This document shows, in pieces, positions 45,575 to 57,725 of a DNA stretch of 64,000 nt. The position numbers were made by a program, and so were the translations under genes. Positions within the stretch are counted from its first letter, which is position 1. Each line of letters starts with the position of its first letter. Source of the DNA: Marasmius tenuissimus. Its lineage: Eukaryota; Basidiomycota; Agaricomycetes; Agaricales; Marasmiaceae. The stretch lies in NCBI GenBank assembly GCA_029532415.1, contig JAQOTA010000064.1, positions 620,001 through 684,000 on the forward strand, in the 5' to 3' direction. The notes below the pieces were generated by a model. It ran no database searches. It was not told the DNA's origin and saw nothing but the letters and a program-made list of their open reading frames with translations.

Positions 45575-46670
45575 AGAAAGGAACCTTTGATATGATAGAG
45601 ACTTACCATCTGATATTTGAGTATGTTCTCCATATTTCTTGATTACATCTGGTAACTTTGTACTGGTCCAGACGAGCTTGCTGTCAAACCGCGCTGGAAG
45701 AAACCTAGATGATTAGACACGCCACACATTCTCGTCCGCTGGATGTTTCCTTCGCCTACTTATTCCTAGCTACTTCATTCATGTAGTCTAGAAGTGCTCC
45801 CGCGACCGATCTAAGATCCGACTGAATGGGTTTCTGGCCGCGAAATAGGTGAAAGCAGATGCGGTTACAGGGCGATCTTTCCAGGTTTCCGAGTCAACGT
45901 TTTGCAGGGAGTTCACATCCACCTCTCAACGGGTTTACGCTTCCTCTCCCATAATCGCAACTAGAGAAAATGATTATAAGCCAAGGCTAATCAATTCAGT
46001 TGACGAGTAGCCTTGCTATTCTAAATAAATTCTTATTACTGGGAGAATACAATAGAGGTTGACCTCCCTCGCTACGTGTGCCTCTCTAGGACCCAGTCGT
46101 TGTTACTTGTAATCTAGATCCTCCTGATTTGTTGAGGTCGCATCCCTGCTTAGGAGATATTTCTCGTGAGAATGTCTAACGGGAAAGGAATAGAGCAACC
46201 TGGGCTCGCTCACTTACTTTGATAGTCTCCGGATTGTCAAGACCTCGGCTAACAGCGGGGGTGTCTCTACTAGGTTGTTTCGCACGCTTGGTAGCTCTCA
46301 AACACGTCGCTGGTAACGAAGGTCAAGGGGGACTGAAGAACTGACCACAGCTGGACACAAACCGTCGTGACTGGAACCGAGATTAGTACATTAAAGTCCA
46401 AGACGGAACTAGCTGGAAGTGATCTCCAACTCCGGGAACTTCCAGAAGGGACGAGTTAATCGAGATAGAGTCCCGAAGTTTTCATTCTGATGGGTCTAAG
46501 GTGTGCTGCGAGAATTGTTGGGTATAATACATCCGAATATCGTGAGTTCTGTTCCTCACGTACAATAATAAATCATATGGCTCGTGTAGCTACGTCCTCG
46601 GACTTGACATTGTCACTTGATACATTTTCAATAAATAAAGAGTCATGATATCTTGGCCGGTCTGATTGAA
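45575..46670. other. Spacer, no gene seen
   Basis: No supported coding region. The stretch at about 45720-45790 resembles 52835-52900 (shared CACA-TTCTCGTC and CTAGCTACTTC), a weak dispersed similarity of unknown origin. Confidence 0.35.
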
Positions 46671-48294
46671 CTATGTCGTGGTGGAGTAAGACGGAGGAGG
46701 AGGCTGATTATCCTCAAGTGGAACTGCTTCTGATCCGTCACTTGTAGTTTTTCGAGTTTTCGGATCATCATAGCTCATGGAGCCCAGCTCCTTCGGTGGC
46801 GTAAGAAGTGGAACATGAACGTCGAGCGGAATAATATCTACCTCATTCATCCCTGCGATCTCTGGATCTTCACCGCTAGCAGAGGTGTCCATATTCACTT
46901 GTTCTAGACTTGCAGTACTTCTCCCACTGGTGATCCGATTGACCAGAAGAATCACCGAGATGACCTAATGGGTAGCGTGTAAATGTATTTTCTACCGCCT
47001 GCGGTCAGTCACAGAAAGATATACCTACCGCAACCTGAACTGGGATTGTGGTGACCAGGATGGGCGATCGAACTCCATATTTCACATTGATTACGCGGGT
47101 ATAAAAGACGGTGAAGATCTTGACGAGTGGGTAAGCCGCTGCCGATTCCAATCTTTGATCGGGGTTTCATGAGCGATCAAACAAAAGCACGGTACAATGT
47201 GAACATTTACAGGATGGGAGCAATCATTCCATGCGTTTGACACGGTCGCCCTCCGATGGTGTTCAAATTCACTTGGTACCTGATCCACCAAATTCGACCG
47301 GCTATTCAAGGTACTGATATCAATGACATTGTTCAGGACGCGTAAAATCACGACTCGCACCAATAAGTCCCGAAAGTATCACGTTAGAGATGATGCTTGC
47401 ACCATCGAAGACGCCACTCTTGAGCACTCTGGCTTTGGGCTCGAATGCGTCCTGGCGATTGATTACTTGTGCCATAGTCGAGGAGATGCCGATCACTTCC
47501 CGAAGTTAGGAAAACGTAGCACATAAATCATGAAGTTCAGTAGACGTACCGTTGACAATAAACGACATCAGTATGCAGGAAAGCTTCACGGAGCGTTTTT
47601 TGTACTCCCAAATCATGAAGAAGCGAGCAATCTGTGTGAAGGAATGCGCCATCCGATGTGATGATCCGATGGAAGTACTCACCAGTATTGATTCTATCCC
47701 GATACTAGCTTCAAGTTGATCAAAAGAGGATCAGAGAGGGACATCGGGACGCACTTGCTGAAGACCGCAACGAATGCCTGTACGACACTGTTAAGCTTTC
47801 TGTGAGTCCGGCGTTGTGTATCAGGGATAGATCGAGCTGGCCCAACTCACTTATCTCCGTAACCAACACGATCGTCCTCGTAGCAGTGGTCTCCACTTGG
47901 ATTATCGGCCATACGAGAGAGTCGCTTGACTGCATGGTGAATCATATATAACGTCTGGGATATTATGGCGATTGTGGTCAGAGCAAGAAGTATGGCACTT
48001 CTGTGGTAAAATGTAGGGATTCGTCGTTCGTTTCCTTCCGAGACTTTGATATGAACCAAGGATACTAGCGAGAATATACTGATTCCTGCGACCAATGGTA
48101 CGAGGATTAGTCTGAGGTGCCCAATCTTCTGGAGAACCGTACTAACCGTAGACAAGGTATGAAAGCTGGCGGGATTTAATCAAATTGTACAAGACGCAAA
48201 ATTTCGACTAATAACTCACTGCTAGGGTGCCTATAGGCCTGGAGACAATCTCATATGTGTAAGACGTGAGGTAGAAAGCACAGTCTGTAGCCAT
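46671..48294 (-). CDS. Multi-exon membrane protein related in plan to 31797-33404
   Basis: The minus-strand start at 48294 gives MATDCAFYLTSYTYEIVSRP then IGTLA, an intron, LSYLVYG (parallel to LQFLAYG in the other gene), an intron, and ISIFSLVSLVHIKVS then a hydrophilic loop. SAILLALTTIAIISQTLYMI and a loop with SGDHCYEDDRVGYGDK follow. More short hydrophobic exons follow down to VISVILLVNRI. A long hydrophilic tail (SGRSTASLEQV to DNQPPPPSYSTTT, stop at 46671) contains a PPPPSY motif, a possible WW-domain or ESCRT-type ligand. It is a multi-pass membrane protein, probably seven helices. Exact exon limits in the middle were not resolved. Confidence 0.6.
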
Positions 48295-49219
48295 GGTTCT
48301 TCGATCCTGGGGAGTTATGCTCATTCACTTTAAATTTATATACACCTCTCCTACTCTTGCAGAGCGCACATAAGATCTTCAAGTGCCCCCCATCAGACTT
48401 CTCGATGCCATAGAGATGGCCACTAATTTCCTTGTCGGGAACATAGCCGGCGCGGCCCATGATCATGAACCCAAAATACTGAGGTGAGTCTCAATAACCA
48501 GTGATTGCTCTGCTCCTATCGAAACTCATCTTGTACGTAGGTGGGTGTACGCAAGATTATACAAATCAACTAGTTCTGGCCTTGCTAGTGATGGTGATTA
48601 GAGAGAACCAATGTTCGGCCAACCAGACTTATCAAGTACTTACATGCCATTCGGAGAAGTGTAATTCTCATGCGTTTCGTAGCGGGGGGGCATTCCGATC
48701 GCTGTGGTTCATCTCGAGTGAAAGACGCCACCTTCCTACCAGAACACAAGCGTTCTGATCTTCTAGTGGCTGGCACTGCCATACTGCTTTGTCTCGTCTT
48801 TGAACTTGGCGACCGTCCGACATGGACCACTCGGATACGTCCGATTCATTCGTACCCGGTAGCACATAAGGTCCTCGATTCGATGTAAGTTCATTGACTA
48901 CATCCTTACTATTACGCGTCAAATTTTAGAGTATCACGGTAACGGATCAACTTCTGTGAACCTCAACGTCTGTTCAAGTGGAGTCTAGTAGCTGCTTCGA
49001 GTTATGGTTATTTGTTGACGCCGCCTATGGTTGCCTCTGCCCATAATGGTACAAGATACTCGCGTCGAAATTGAGGTTGAGTGCTCACAGCGAGCTCACA
49101 ATCATCTCTCTGCATCAGAAAAACTATGTTCATCATCGTGATTCAGAACCACCATTAATGGTAACTGTAACCGAGACTCAACTCAGCCAGGGAGCATTGG
49201 ATCAGACTACTCCATGGGT
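48295..49219. other. Spacer, no gene seen
   Basis: Contains the 5' flank of the multi-TM gene. Short frames on both strands at 48660-48920 mirror each other and are not supported. Confidence 0.35.
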
Positions 49220-49435
49220 AGACTTCCTTTTGATACGGGCTAAGTAGCTTAGGTAGTCTCAGACTTATCTCAACTTAGATTTTTTTTACTTGAGTCAGCC
49301 TTAGTCGCGCGTGGGTCTCAAGTCCAAGTAAGTCAAATTCAAGTCCACTCAAGTCGAGCTCAAGTCGAGCTCAAGTCCAACTCAAGTCGGCCGTAAGTCA
49401 AACTCAAGTTAACCCGAGTCGACCGTGATTCGCGG

Positions 49436-49993
49436 TCAGCAACCTGTAAGACGCCCATGAGTCGGGCTCATCTTCGTTGAGTCGAGCACGTCGACACTAA
49501 GCCGTGGTTCGAACGACGAATGGGATGCGAGGGAGAACAATGTATATATTTCTTTGACGTAGAAGTACCACACATAACGATAGTAACGAACTGCAACGGA
49601 GGAAGCATAAGCCAACGGAACTCGAGGTCGTGCTAGACTTACGTTGTTGAAGTTTGCGGGTTGCGAGTCCGGTGCATTCGTAGGAGGTAAAGCGTTCGCT
49701 GAGGCCTGCAGAAAGACAATAGTGAGTACGTTGCACGGCTCTAGAGGATATGACACGTACCGCGAGTCCTGCGGAGGAGGGAGAGGTTCCGAAATATTCG
49801 AAACAAGACGGATGTTTCCGAGAACGTCGCGAATCCTCTCGTTCAAGGAAGTGAGCTGCTGCTGCTTGGTGGGCTTCCTCTTCTTGGTGGCCTGCTTCGC
49901 CGTCTTCTGCTTCTTCGACGTCTGCTGTTTCTTCGAGGCCGGTTTCTTCGCCCTGCGAGCAGGTTGTGTCCTCGTTCTGGGCGCTTTGGGCAT
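49436..49993 (-). CDS. Lys-rich basic protein inside the 2.6-kb element
   Basis: The ATG at 49993 begins MPKAPRTRTQPARRAKKPAS and continues with KKQQTSKKQKTAKQATKKRK then PTKQQQLTSLNERIRDVLGN, a strongly basic and disordered N-terminus followed by a short amphipathic stretch. Putative introns interrupt it after PPPQDSR (about 49760) and again after FNN (about 49640). Composition suggests DNA or RNA binding, but no domain can be named. It may be the element's own gene, because it lies wholly between the inverted ends and diverges from the plus-strand ORF. Confidence 0.4.
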   Translation of the reverse strand: MPKAPRTRTQPARRAKKPASKKQQTSKKQKTAKQATKKRKPTKQQQLTSLNERIRDVLGNIRLVSNISEPLPPPQDSRYVSYPLEPCNVLTIVFLQASANALPPTNAPDSQPANFNNVSLARPRVPLAYASSVAVRYYRYVWYFYVKEIYTLFSLASHSSFEPRLSVDVLDSTKMSPTHGRLTGC

Positions 49994-50700
49994 GTGTGCA
50001 TGCGTGTACAGGAAGGATACGGGAATGGGAATGAGGCCAAGGGTGATGAATTTGACTGCTTTTATAAGTATCATATGAGACCGTCAAGTACCGCTGAATG
50101 GAATCAGCGGTAACACACGAATGGATTCATGCGTGTGGTCCATGCGTGTGGTCCATACGAAACCCAAGCATAGTGGAGCTCAGGCGAGGCTGGTAATCAA
50201 GGAGATTATTAAAACTCAACTGAATGGAAAATAACGGAGAAAAAAAAACTTACTGGGTCCAAATGGCGATTTGAGCATCGTTGGACGTGGTGGAGGTGAA
50301 AGAAGAGAGTAGCGAGATGAGTGAAGCGAAGCGAGTGTGATAAATATTACTCAGCCGATCCCTAGTAACTGACAAGCCACCTGCCCAGCCACTGGCAGCT
50401 TGGAATGCCGTTCGGCACTTTTCAATTCAACCATCCCGGACCTTGCCTCACTCCACAACCTCGACGCTCCACAACACTGTCGCTTATTCCTCACCGTCGC
50501 TGTACGCCATCTGTTGCTCGAGCTCTCGTCATTCATCTCCAATACCAATTAACCCTCGACTGGCGTCCGAATCAATTCATGAACATTGTTTCACCTCCCT
50601 GCTTCCCTTCGACTAAGACTCCAGTCTTGTCGTAAATTCTCATTCCATTGAGAATTTTCTCTTCCCTTCGCCTCTCGTACAGCTTAGGGGGACACTCGTG

Positions 50701-51384
50701 TGGAGGGCGACGAAAGCGGATATATGGAGGAGGTTAGAGAGGAGGCTGAAGCTGGCCGTGTGGAGGAGGTCGAAGAGGGAGTCGAAGCTGGTCACATGGA
50801 GGAAGTTGGAGAGGAACCTGAAGCTGGCCGTATGAGAGGGGAGGCCAACGTTTGTGTGGCTGGTGGTGACCATGGCCACAGCGATGGCAACCCTGAGAGA
50901 GCTCCATCAAAGGTATGTTCAACCCCTTATCACTCTTGAAGACCTTGTGCTTATGCTTGTTTTCTCAAGCCAATACCAAGTCTGATACCAAGTCCAACGA
51001 AGAACAAGGCTACTCAACGTATAAAACGTACTCATGAGGCAAGTTCAATCGTTCGTATACTACTTCAATCATTAACTTAGCTTGTTATAGGCCATGACCG
51101 AAGCCGATCCAAACCCAAAAGACCCACCAAGGAAGAGAAGGGTGGTGACCCCGTCGCCATCCCTTTCCGTGACGAAACGAAGCCGGACGGCTCCGAGTGT
51201 GACTGCCCCCAGTGCGAGACCTCGTTCCACTCGCCAGTCAGCTGTGGCTTCTACGATGTTCATCAGCGGAATGTACAGTGCCAGTGGCCGACCAGTCAGT
51301 CAAACCCGCCGTGACGGTCAAGCCCCGACGGGCAATGCGAAGCCGGCAAACTCTCAGAGTAAGAAGGGAAAGAAGAGGATTTGA
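50701..51384 (+). CDS. Glu-rich repeat ORF and basic tail inside the 2.6-kb element
   Basis: From about 50703 the frame encodes an acidic stretch with three imperfect 12-residue repeats (EEVREEAEAGRV, EEVEEGVEAGHM, EEVGEEPEAGRM), then GEANVCVAGGDHGHSDGNPE and a probable intron. Downstream (51094-51384) one frame reads TEADPNPKDPPRKRRVVTPS, while another frame over the same bases reads a Cys-rich CDCPQCETSFHSPVSCGFYD. I cannot tell which frame is used. No ATG precedes the acidic stretch closely, so an upstream exon is expected. Confidence 0.35.
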
Positions 51385-51802
51385 GCTGAGTGTGCTACAC
51401 TGCTATCTTTTTTTTTCTTGATTTAGCTCGTACACGCTGTATGTTCGAGGAATTATGACAATCGCAATGCTTTTCTCCCACAACCTGCTGTTCTCGACTC
51501 AACTTACACTCGACCGGAGGTTAACTAACGTGTGGCTTACCCTTGACTTACAATCGACTTAGGTTCCGGCTCACGTTGACTTAGGCTCAATACGAGCTTG
51601 ACTTACGGCCGACTTGAGTTTGACTTGAGTTTGACTTGAGTTTGACTTGAGTTTGACTTGAGTTTGACTTGAGTTTGACTTAGTTCGACTTACTTGAGGT
51701 TGAGGCTCACGCACGACTCAAGGTCGACACAAGTAAAAAAAATCTAAGTTGAGACAAGGCTAAGACTACGTGAGTAACTTAGCCCATAACCTAAGGAAGT
51801 CT

Positions 51803-53216
51803 GCAGTAGATTATCCCTTCCGTCCCTGTTGACCGCAACATAGTGACGAATGATGCAAATAGCTATGGTTCACCTACCATGATATGAATGATCCAGACTC
51901 TCTTACCCTTTGAGTTGACAGCCGTCCAAAAGACCACTAAAATAATTGATAGTGGCGGTCAAAGCATGCGGTTCACCCACAATCCGAGATCCGATTCCGG
52001 GTTAAATCTGGATCAACCAGAACCACGGATGGATTGCCTACGAGCTTTGACCTACCCCTTACGAGGATTCGAGTCGAGCCCTGCTTCAAATACTCAATTC
52101 CGCCTCCATCTGCCAGGTTGTAGGCGGATGGGTGAGGTAAAATGACGGACTCGCAAAAGGGTACGAAACTAGAGCAGGGGCAATGGGACGGAACTCTCAA
52201 TATGATTCCCTGTAAACCTTAATATCCAAATGGAATAGACTGAAACATCGGACTATTTTAGTCCTTGACCCACCGTTTATCCTCGCCTCGAAACCGACAG
52301 ACCAATCAGCGATTCGAGTTCTTGACATGGTTCCAAACCCGTTTCACCAATTTGCAACGATTCAGACGGCATTGTATGGCGACGACTGAAACGGTTGCTT
52401 TGACCGCCGCTCACTGGTCTTCTGTTTCCAACAAAGAGTGGCGTGATTTGAGCACGACCGATTGAAACGGGAGATATAACATTGATTTTATTAGCACAGC
52501 GAGTGAAAGTTCAAAGGAGGAGAAATGAAGATTCGATATAGAATCATAGCTACAAATAGGCGCGTACTCGAGGTGTACTTGTGGTCCATGCGGTGGCTTG
52601 GTCGGACAAGGTCATCTCTAAGTAACACTTTTCCTTGTTTTTCTCTTACAACAGTACTCAAAGCAACGAGTCATCGTCGCGTTCGGATAGTTCAAGCGTC
52701 CATGTTCACAGGCGCGATAAAAACTCGTGTCTTTCATGCCTAACTGAGAGCTTATTGATAGGTACTGCTTTCCCTCATTCATCCGTAGGCTGAACATAGC
52801 GACGTTGGGTATCTGTACAGCCTCCCTAAAAATACTCGGCACACCACAAGTTCTCGTCGACTCCATACTTCCTCCACCCACGGCTAGCTACTTCCCGGCT
52901 GAGGAGCAATCCTGGGACTGATCTGACATCCAAACAGTCTTTGATCGGTCTGGTTGCCTTTCTCAACAGAGGGGCAGGAAAGCAAAAAAGGTGTCTAGTC
53001 CGGAGATCGCAGCCTAGAGAAAGGCGTGGTGGCGTGAGCCGTCCTTTTCAAGAAATGCATATCATAATTTATTGAAGACAAGACCTACCCTCAAGAATCT
53101 CCACTCGGCAGGCATATTGCGAAGAGCTCGGGTCCGGAACCGGATCTCTTTGTCTTTCTCCCCCATAATCTCTACTTGCTCTATGCCCTCTTTCTAATCA
53201 AACTCTCCAGTATGCC
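51803..53216. other. Spacer, no gene seen
   Basis: No supported coding region on either strand. Confidence 0.35.
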
Positions 53217-53550
53217 ATGTCTGAATATTTTTCAATTATTGGCACTGATGCTACGGATGCTGGTCACTGTGACTGGAATGGGGATGACACGCAGATGAGT
53301 GATGAAGCTTTGAAGCTTAAGAAGCCAACAGTCCTGGTCTCCAGGTGCGTTCTCACACGGGGCACCAACCAGGATTTTACACTCGTGAAACTGGATTTGG
53401 GAACTGTAAAGGTTAATTGGGCCGATTCATCACCTCACCCTCATTCTGTAAAGGTACACTCTAGCGAAAGCAAAGATCAAGGTTTCGCGATTGCTAACTT
53501 GATGGATTCACAAAGGTGTATCCTACATATTCTGCAGCGATTACAAGTTT
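53217..53550 (+). pseudogene. Left arm of an inverted gene-fragment duplication
   Basis: The plus frame reads MSEYFSIIGTDATDAGHCDW, then VLTRGTNQDFTLVKLDLGTV and QGFAIANLMDSQRCILHILQ. From about 53345 it is homologous, inverted, to 54345-53700. There the minus strand reads VLTQGTKQNFTAVKLDSGTM and GFAIANFMNSRRHILQ. Protein family unknown. Conservation of the reading in both arms despite base divergence suggests it was coding when duplicated. Confidence 0.5.
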
Positions 53551-53812
53551 GATTCCCATTTGATAATTATTTTGTGGAAACACAATGCCCGCTCACGAGG
53601 TGGGGTTCCAGCCCTTAGCGATGGTCATATATGGTAATGCATGCCTATTTAAGTACCGTTCCGCGCCTTTAGGGGCCAATACACTGCCTTATAAACGGGC
53701 ATTGTGTTTCCACAAAAGAAATTATCGGTCGGGAATCAAACTTGCTAATGTTACATTATCTGTAAGATATGCCTTCGTGAATTCATAAAGTTGGCAATCG
53801 CAAAACCTCACA
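53480..53812. repeat. Long palindrome at the centre of the duplication
   Basis: The arms at about 53480-53595 and 53695-53812 are inverted repeats (shared TTGTGGAAACACAATGCCCG, AAGTTTGATTCCC and GCGATTGC). About 100 bp separate them, and these also show partial inverted symmetry. A transcript across it would fold into a long hairpin. Confidence 0.65.
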
Positions 53813-54195
53813 CTGCTGCCCAATCAAGATTTTTCGGCCGTAATTAGAAAGGCAAAAGGCTTCGTAAAAACTTTAGGTTCACGGCCAAATTCACGGGCGT
53901 CAAAACCATCTTTTCTAGCGCGCAAAACAGGCCAGGAAAAAGTTGGGTTTTTCCGAAGGAAAAACGTGCCCTTTCTCGTTGTTTTCCCTTTTTGCGCTCG
54001 TAAAAACACTTCGGAAATTTTTCCGGGACAATTTTGCCCTCGTAAAAATATTCTTTTTGCCTCGTGTGTTTCGTGTGTTTCTGCGCGCTAGAAAATTTGA
54101 TTTTGACGCCCGTGAATTTGGCCGTAAAACTAAAGTTTTTTCGAAGCCTTTTGCCTTTCTAATTACGGCCGAAAAATCTTGATTGGGCAGCAGTG
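53811..54195. mobile_element. CACTA-type MITE, 385 bp
   Basis: Terminal repeats are CACTGCTGCCCAATCAAGAT and its inverse ATCTTGATTGGGCAGCAGTG, with inverted similarity of about 125 bp per side (to GCGCGC). A 3-bp duplication TCA lies at 53808-53810 and 54196-54198. CACT ends plus a 3-bp duplication are the CACTA/EnSpm signature. It has no coding capacity. It sits in the right arm of the inverted duplication; without it the arm reads on into GGTTTTGCGATTGCC. Confidence 0.88.
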
Positions 54196-54198
54196 TCA

Positions 54199-54400
54199 GC
54201 CACTTCCTTTGTTGAGGTATACCTTTACTGGATGGGAAAGAATTGATTTACCAGGCCGGTTGATCTTCATAGTTCCCGAATCCAGTTTCACAGCCGTGAA
54301 ATTCTGCTTGGTGCCCTGTGTCAATACCGACACTCGATTGGTATTTCAATCTTCGATTCTAACTCGTTACTTTTCTCTCTCGATATGGTCATGTCTGCTG
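54199..54400 (-). pseudogene. Right arm of the inverted gene-fragment duplication
   Basis: Minus strand, continuing across the MITE to 53700: VLTQGTKQNFTAVKLDSGTM, HPVKVYLNKGSG, then beyond the MITE GFAIANFMNSRRHILQ. Homology with the left arm fades above about 54345. Confidence 0.5.
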
Positions 54401-56340
54401 ACCTCGCCCTCATTCTTTCTGAAGGTCAAAGCATGGAGCTTGTGAACTATTAGAAGGCCTCCCTCTTTGCCCTCGTATGATTCCTTCAGCACCTTAGAAA
54501 TGGTATCACAGTTTGTCAGTATTGAGAAGATGCCTAATGCCGTCAAGTCTAACACCCGCTTTCACTTCTTCCGACCCCAGAACTACGCGGTACACCTGCT
54601 TATATTTGATGAGTCTTTTCGATTCTCGGTTTGCGTGATGGCGTCGAGCTGCCGCGCATGAGTCATCCCTCTTTGGCGGTTTACTTCATGCCAGGTTCAG
54701 ATCAGTACGAGAGAAGACTGTTTATCGGATCTTTTCATCAACTCCGAGATTCACTACATGCTTCTCTATCTTGGACTCCTGCATCACTGATGATGTCTTG
54801 TTACATCGCGATGTACATCACCCACAACGATTCTCTCACCTCACGGTTTCCGATGCTCGAGTGATACTAGTTGGATATGGATTTGATCCTGTCCTTGGTT
54901 TCTGCTGAGCCACCCCGCGAGCTACGCATTTCTTAGTCCTATTTTTGGTGTTGAACTGCCGCTATTGGTGACGAGTGGTCTCGATTCATTGTATGCTGTT
55001 CTCACGATCACCATCTCCTCCATTTCTCATTGCCTGCCATTTCCATTTCTCTCTGCACGCTGTTTGGTGGTTGTCCCTATCCAATGGAGTTGCGCTGGGA
55101 ACTTTGTGGCCCATTATCTCGCTGTAGTACCTCAATCATTTATACAATGAGCCGCATGCTCCCTATTTCCACCTTCCTCTAATACACATGCAATTTTTGT
55201 ACTCTCAACGGCCGGTCGGTCAGGGCTTTCAACACGCATTATTGTCGCAGCCTCAGAAAATTCTTGACTGCTTCGAAATCCGTCGTTTTCGGTACTTCAT
55301 GCACCAGGTTACTGATATGTCAGATGAATGGGGTCGATTGTACTGGGACGACGATCAGGATATCAGTCTGGCCATTGTGTGCTTCCATCATCAAAATGAA
55401 TGCTGTCATGCGAGACCATTGACCCCACGAAGGATGTCTGCTCTCGATTGTGTTGAGCCAAACCTGACCAGTGAGCTTCTCGAGAGCGTATGAATCCTCG
55501 GTTCGTATGGTATGTAGAGCGATATTGAATGCCCTGAGCTATAGGAATAGGAGAAATATGCACGTTGGACTGTGTCATGGCCCTCTCACGTAAGGGATTC
55601 CTGCGTGCCTTGTAGTATACGTTCCAGAAACTGGTCAGTCGCCTTTGCATGGGCACACTCGCCTCGTTCCACGACCTAATAACCTGTTCCCTTTCACATT
55701 ACTGACTATGTTCTACTTCTTAGGTCACACTACGAAGGGAAGGCCGACTTAAAGCCCGTCATCTCGTGGTGGGCGCTTCACATATTCACCTCTTTGTCAT
55801 TTGATCAACGAAGCTTCTTCATAGAGATGTCGTCGGGTGCGAGAGGAAGCTTGGGTGGCGTATTACGTTTAGAGAGTCGTGCTGATACTGCAACGTGAGT
55901 GTTTCTCTTTTTCAAGTTTTCCGCTTCATGCCGGTGCTCATCCGGTTCATAACCCAGGGCCTTCATCCCTCTAGTGAATTCAAGAGCATGTATCGAACGT
56001 TCAACTAGGTTCCATTTGAATTCTCCTTCCCTCGTGGACCTTCACTATCCTAAGCCGACTCAACAGTTGTCTTCCGCTGTATCTATCGCTAGGACCATCT
56101 GCTCCTGATGTGCCAGTATCGACTCTCTAAAATTTGGCCCGTTGCCGTGTAGTCCTGTGTTGAAAATACCTGAATCGGCGACCGTCAATACAAAGAAATG
56201 TAAGAGGGATGCAACTTCGCTCGACACATCTTTGGATTCATATAGCCGCCAATTCGTTGAACGAATCCGCTCAATGTCCATCTGTGTCATTCTCAATGAA
56301 TATGTGTATCACCAGGTGTACTTGTCTAGCTGTATTATCA
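54401..56340. other. Spacer with unsupported frames
   Basis: Small plus frames (54467-54661, 54631-54864, 55188-55493) show no domain or paralogue. A decayed gene is possible near 55188-55500 (LDCFEIRRFRYFMHQVTDMS), but nothing identifies it. Confidence 0.3.
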
Positions 56341-57360
56341 TTATTCAACAGTAACAAGAGGGGGATCGTCCTGTAGGATAATCTTAGACTGCTCCCCGAT
56401 CAAGCATTTGAAGCTGAATGCTTCGTATCCAGCAAGAGCGATTTTCTGTTCTCTCCACCTGTACGTTCTGTGTGAAGCAGAAGCGTTCAATGAATCGCTG
56501 GAGTCTCCTCCCCTCGCCACTATATCGGTAACATCCTCGTGGAAACACTCCGAAATTCCGATTGAGAGAGTTTTTAGAAATACGTCTCGCTGGTCGCCAC
56601 TCAGCTGACCAGATTGCTGCTGCTCGACGTTGTGTGCGGCGAAGTCTCTAGTTTTCCCTTTCAGGTGGTAGAGAAGGATTGCTGTATCGACCCCCAGTTT
56701 TCTAGCATCTGGCAGGGTGATATCAGTGTCGAAGTCAACCGCTATGGTGATAACGCCTTCGAGAAACCACTCTAGCACACCGCATTCCCGGCCAATGATG
56801 ACCCGATCAGTGGTGGCGAAGGACGACCTGTGGTAGTGAAGGGCTGAGAGACGGTTGATGATCGAGGCCCGCATTTTGGGGAAGTTCCCCATGGTGGAGA
56901 TCTTCAGCGCTGCGATCCATTTTTCGCTTCCCGTGTCTTCCTCATTCCCGCTGGTCCTGACACAAAATCGGTCAATAAGTACTCTGTGTATCAGGATAGG
57001 GGAGCCATATGATCGTACTGAGGATTATACAGTACTTCCAGGAATCTTTCAAATTCTAACTTTGTTATCCCTTCCAAAACAAAAACACCTTCCGTAACAG
57101 TTACATTGGGCGGCAATTTTTCCTCGACACCGGGATCAGAACGCCCCTTTTTTGGAGGTGCGAGAAGGACATTGAAGGGTGAGGACGGGTTAGTTGCTAA
57201 GAGATGTTTTGGGACTTTGTAGAACTCGTCTCCAGACTGAGAGGGGAAGTTAGTATTGAATCTGATTGTCCCCTTTCAAAAGTCTCGGAGAGATGGTACT
57301 TGCCCTGAAGATGATGAAGTCCAAAAGATAGTAGGGATTTGGGGTCGCAGGTGTGGTCAT
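56341..57360 (-). CDS. BTB/POZ-like protein 1
   Basis: The start at 57360 gives MTTPATPNPYYLLDFIIFR, then a GC-AG intron (57237-57303, donor AGG/GCAAGT). SGDEFYKVPKHLLATNPSSP follows, then VFVLEGITKLEFERFLEVLY, a second intron and SEKWIAALKISTMGNFPKMR. The order F-K-VPK-L, then LEGI-K-EFERFLEVLY, then W--ALKIS--- is the pattern of agaricomycete BTB/POZ proteins, which typically mediate dimerisation or link to cullin-3 ligases. The C-terminal half (CGVLEWFLEGVITIAVDFDT, ARKLGVDTAILLYHLKGKTR) matches gene 61398-62417. Stop at 56341. No frame damage was seen. Confidence 0.72.
57237..57303 (-). other. GC-AG intron of BTB gene 1
   Basis: The 67-nt intron has donor GCAAGT (after AGG) and acceptor CTCTCAG. 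The paralogue has a GC-AG intron at the same codon position (62272-62351, donor after AAG). Confidence 0.7.
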
Positions 57361-57725
57361 GATGGAGGGAGTCGAGAAGGGCATCTGGTGGGAAGTTTTA
57401 CTCGGCTCAGCATCGTGCTCGACCGCGGTATGAAGGAAAGGAGTTGGTGCAGATACAGGGAGATAATGAGCTCAGGGATATGGATCTCACCGACGGTATC
57501 GCTACTCGGCTTCGTTCGGCAAATCCCGTTTCCTACTTTCCGGGGACAAAATCTTGATCTTCCAAATATTAGATTGATTAACTAGACAAAGAAAGTCGCA
57601 ATCGGGCGACTGGGATGCAGTCGGCAGATCGTAGTACTGTATTTCTTCCCTCGACTCATTCATTCTCTTGTATTGAAGGAGCTGTAGTCATCATCTCCCC
57701 GTAGGACCTGGTTCCGCACAACTGG

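Larger units (their letters stand above)
49220..51802. mobile_element. 2.6-kb element with AAGTC-array inverted ends
   Basis: The ends are AGACTTCCTTTTGATACGGG and, inverted, AGACTTCCTTAGGTTATGGG. Inverted similarity continues about 90 bp (GGCTAAGT, CAACTTAGATTTTTTTTAC). Inside each end lies an array of short AAGTC-type units, CAAGTC-GAGCT on the left (49320-49420) and GAGTTTGACTT on the right (six near-perfect 11-mers, about 51613-51680). No target-site duplication was found. The interior has two divergent ORFs with a shared 5' region at 50000-50700. No transposase motif was seen; the element may be non-autonomous or of a type I do not know. Confidence 0.65.

Noticed and set aside
50700..50939. 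Start codon at 50700 for the Glu-rich ORF
   Set aside because: The codon is GTG; a fungal nuclear gene would more likely begin in an upstream exon.
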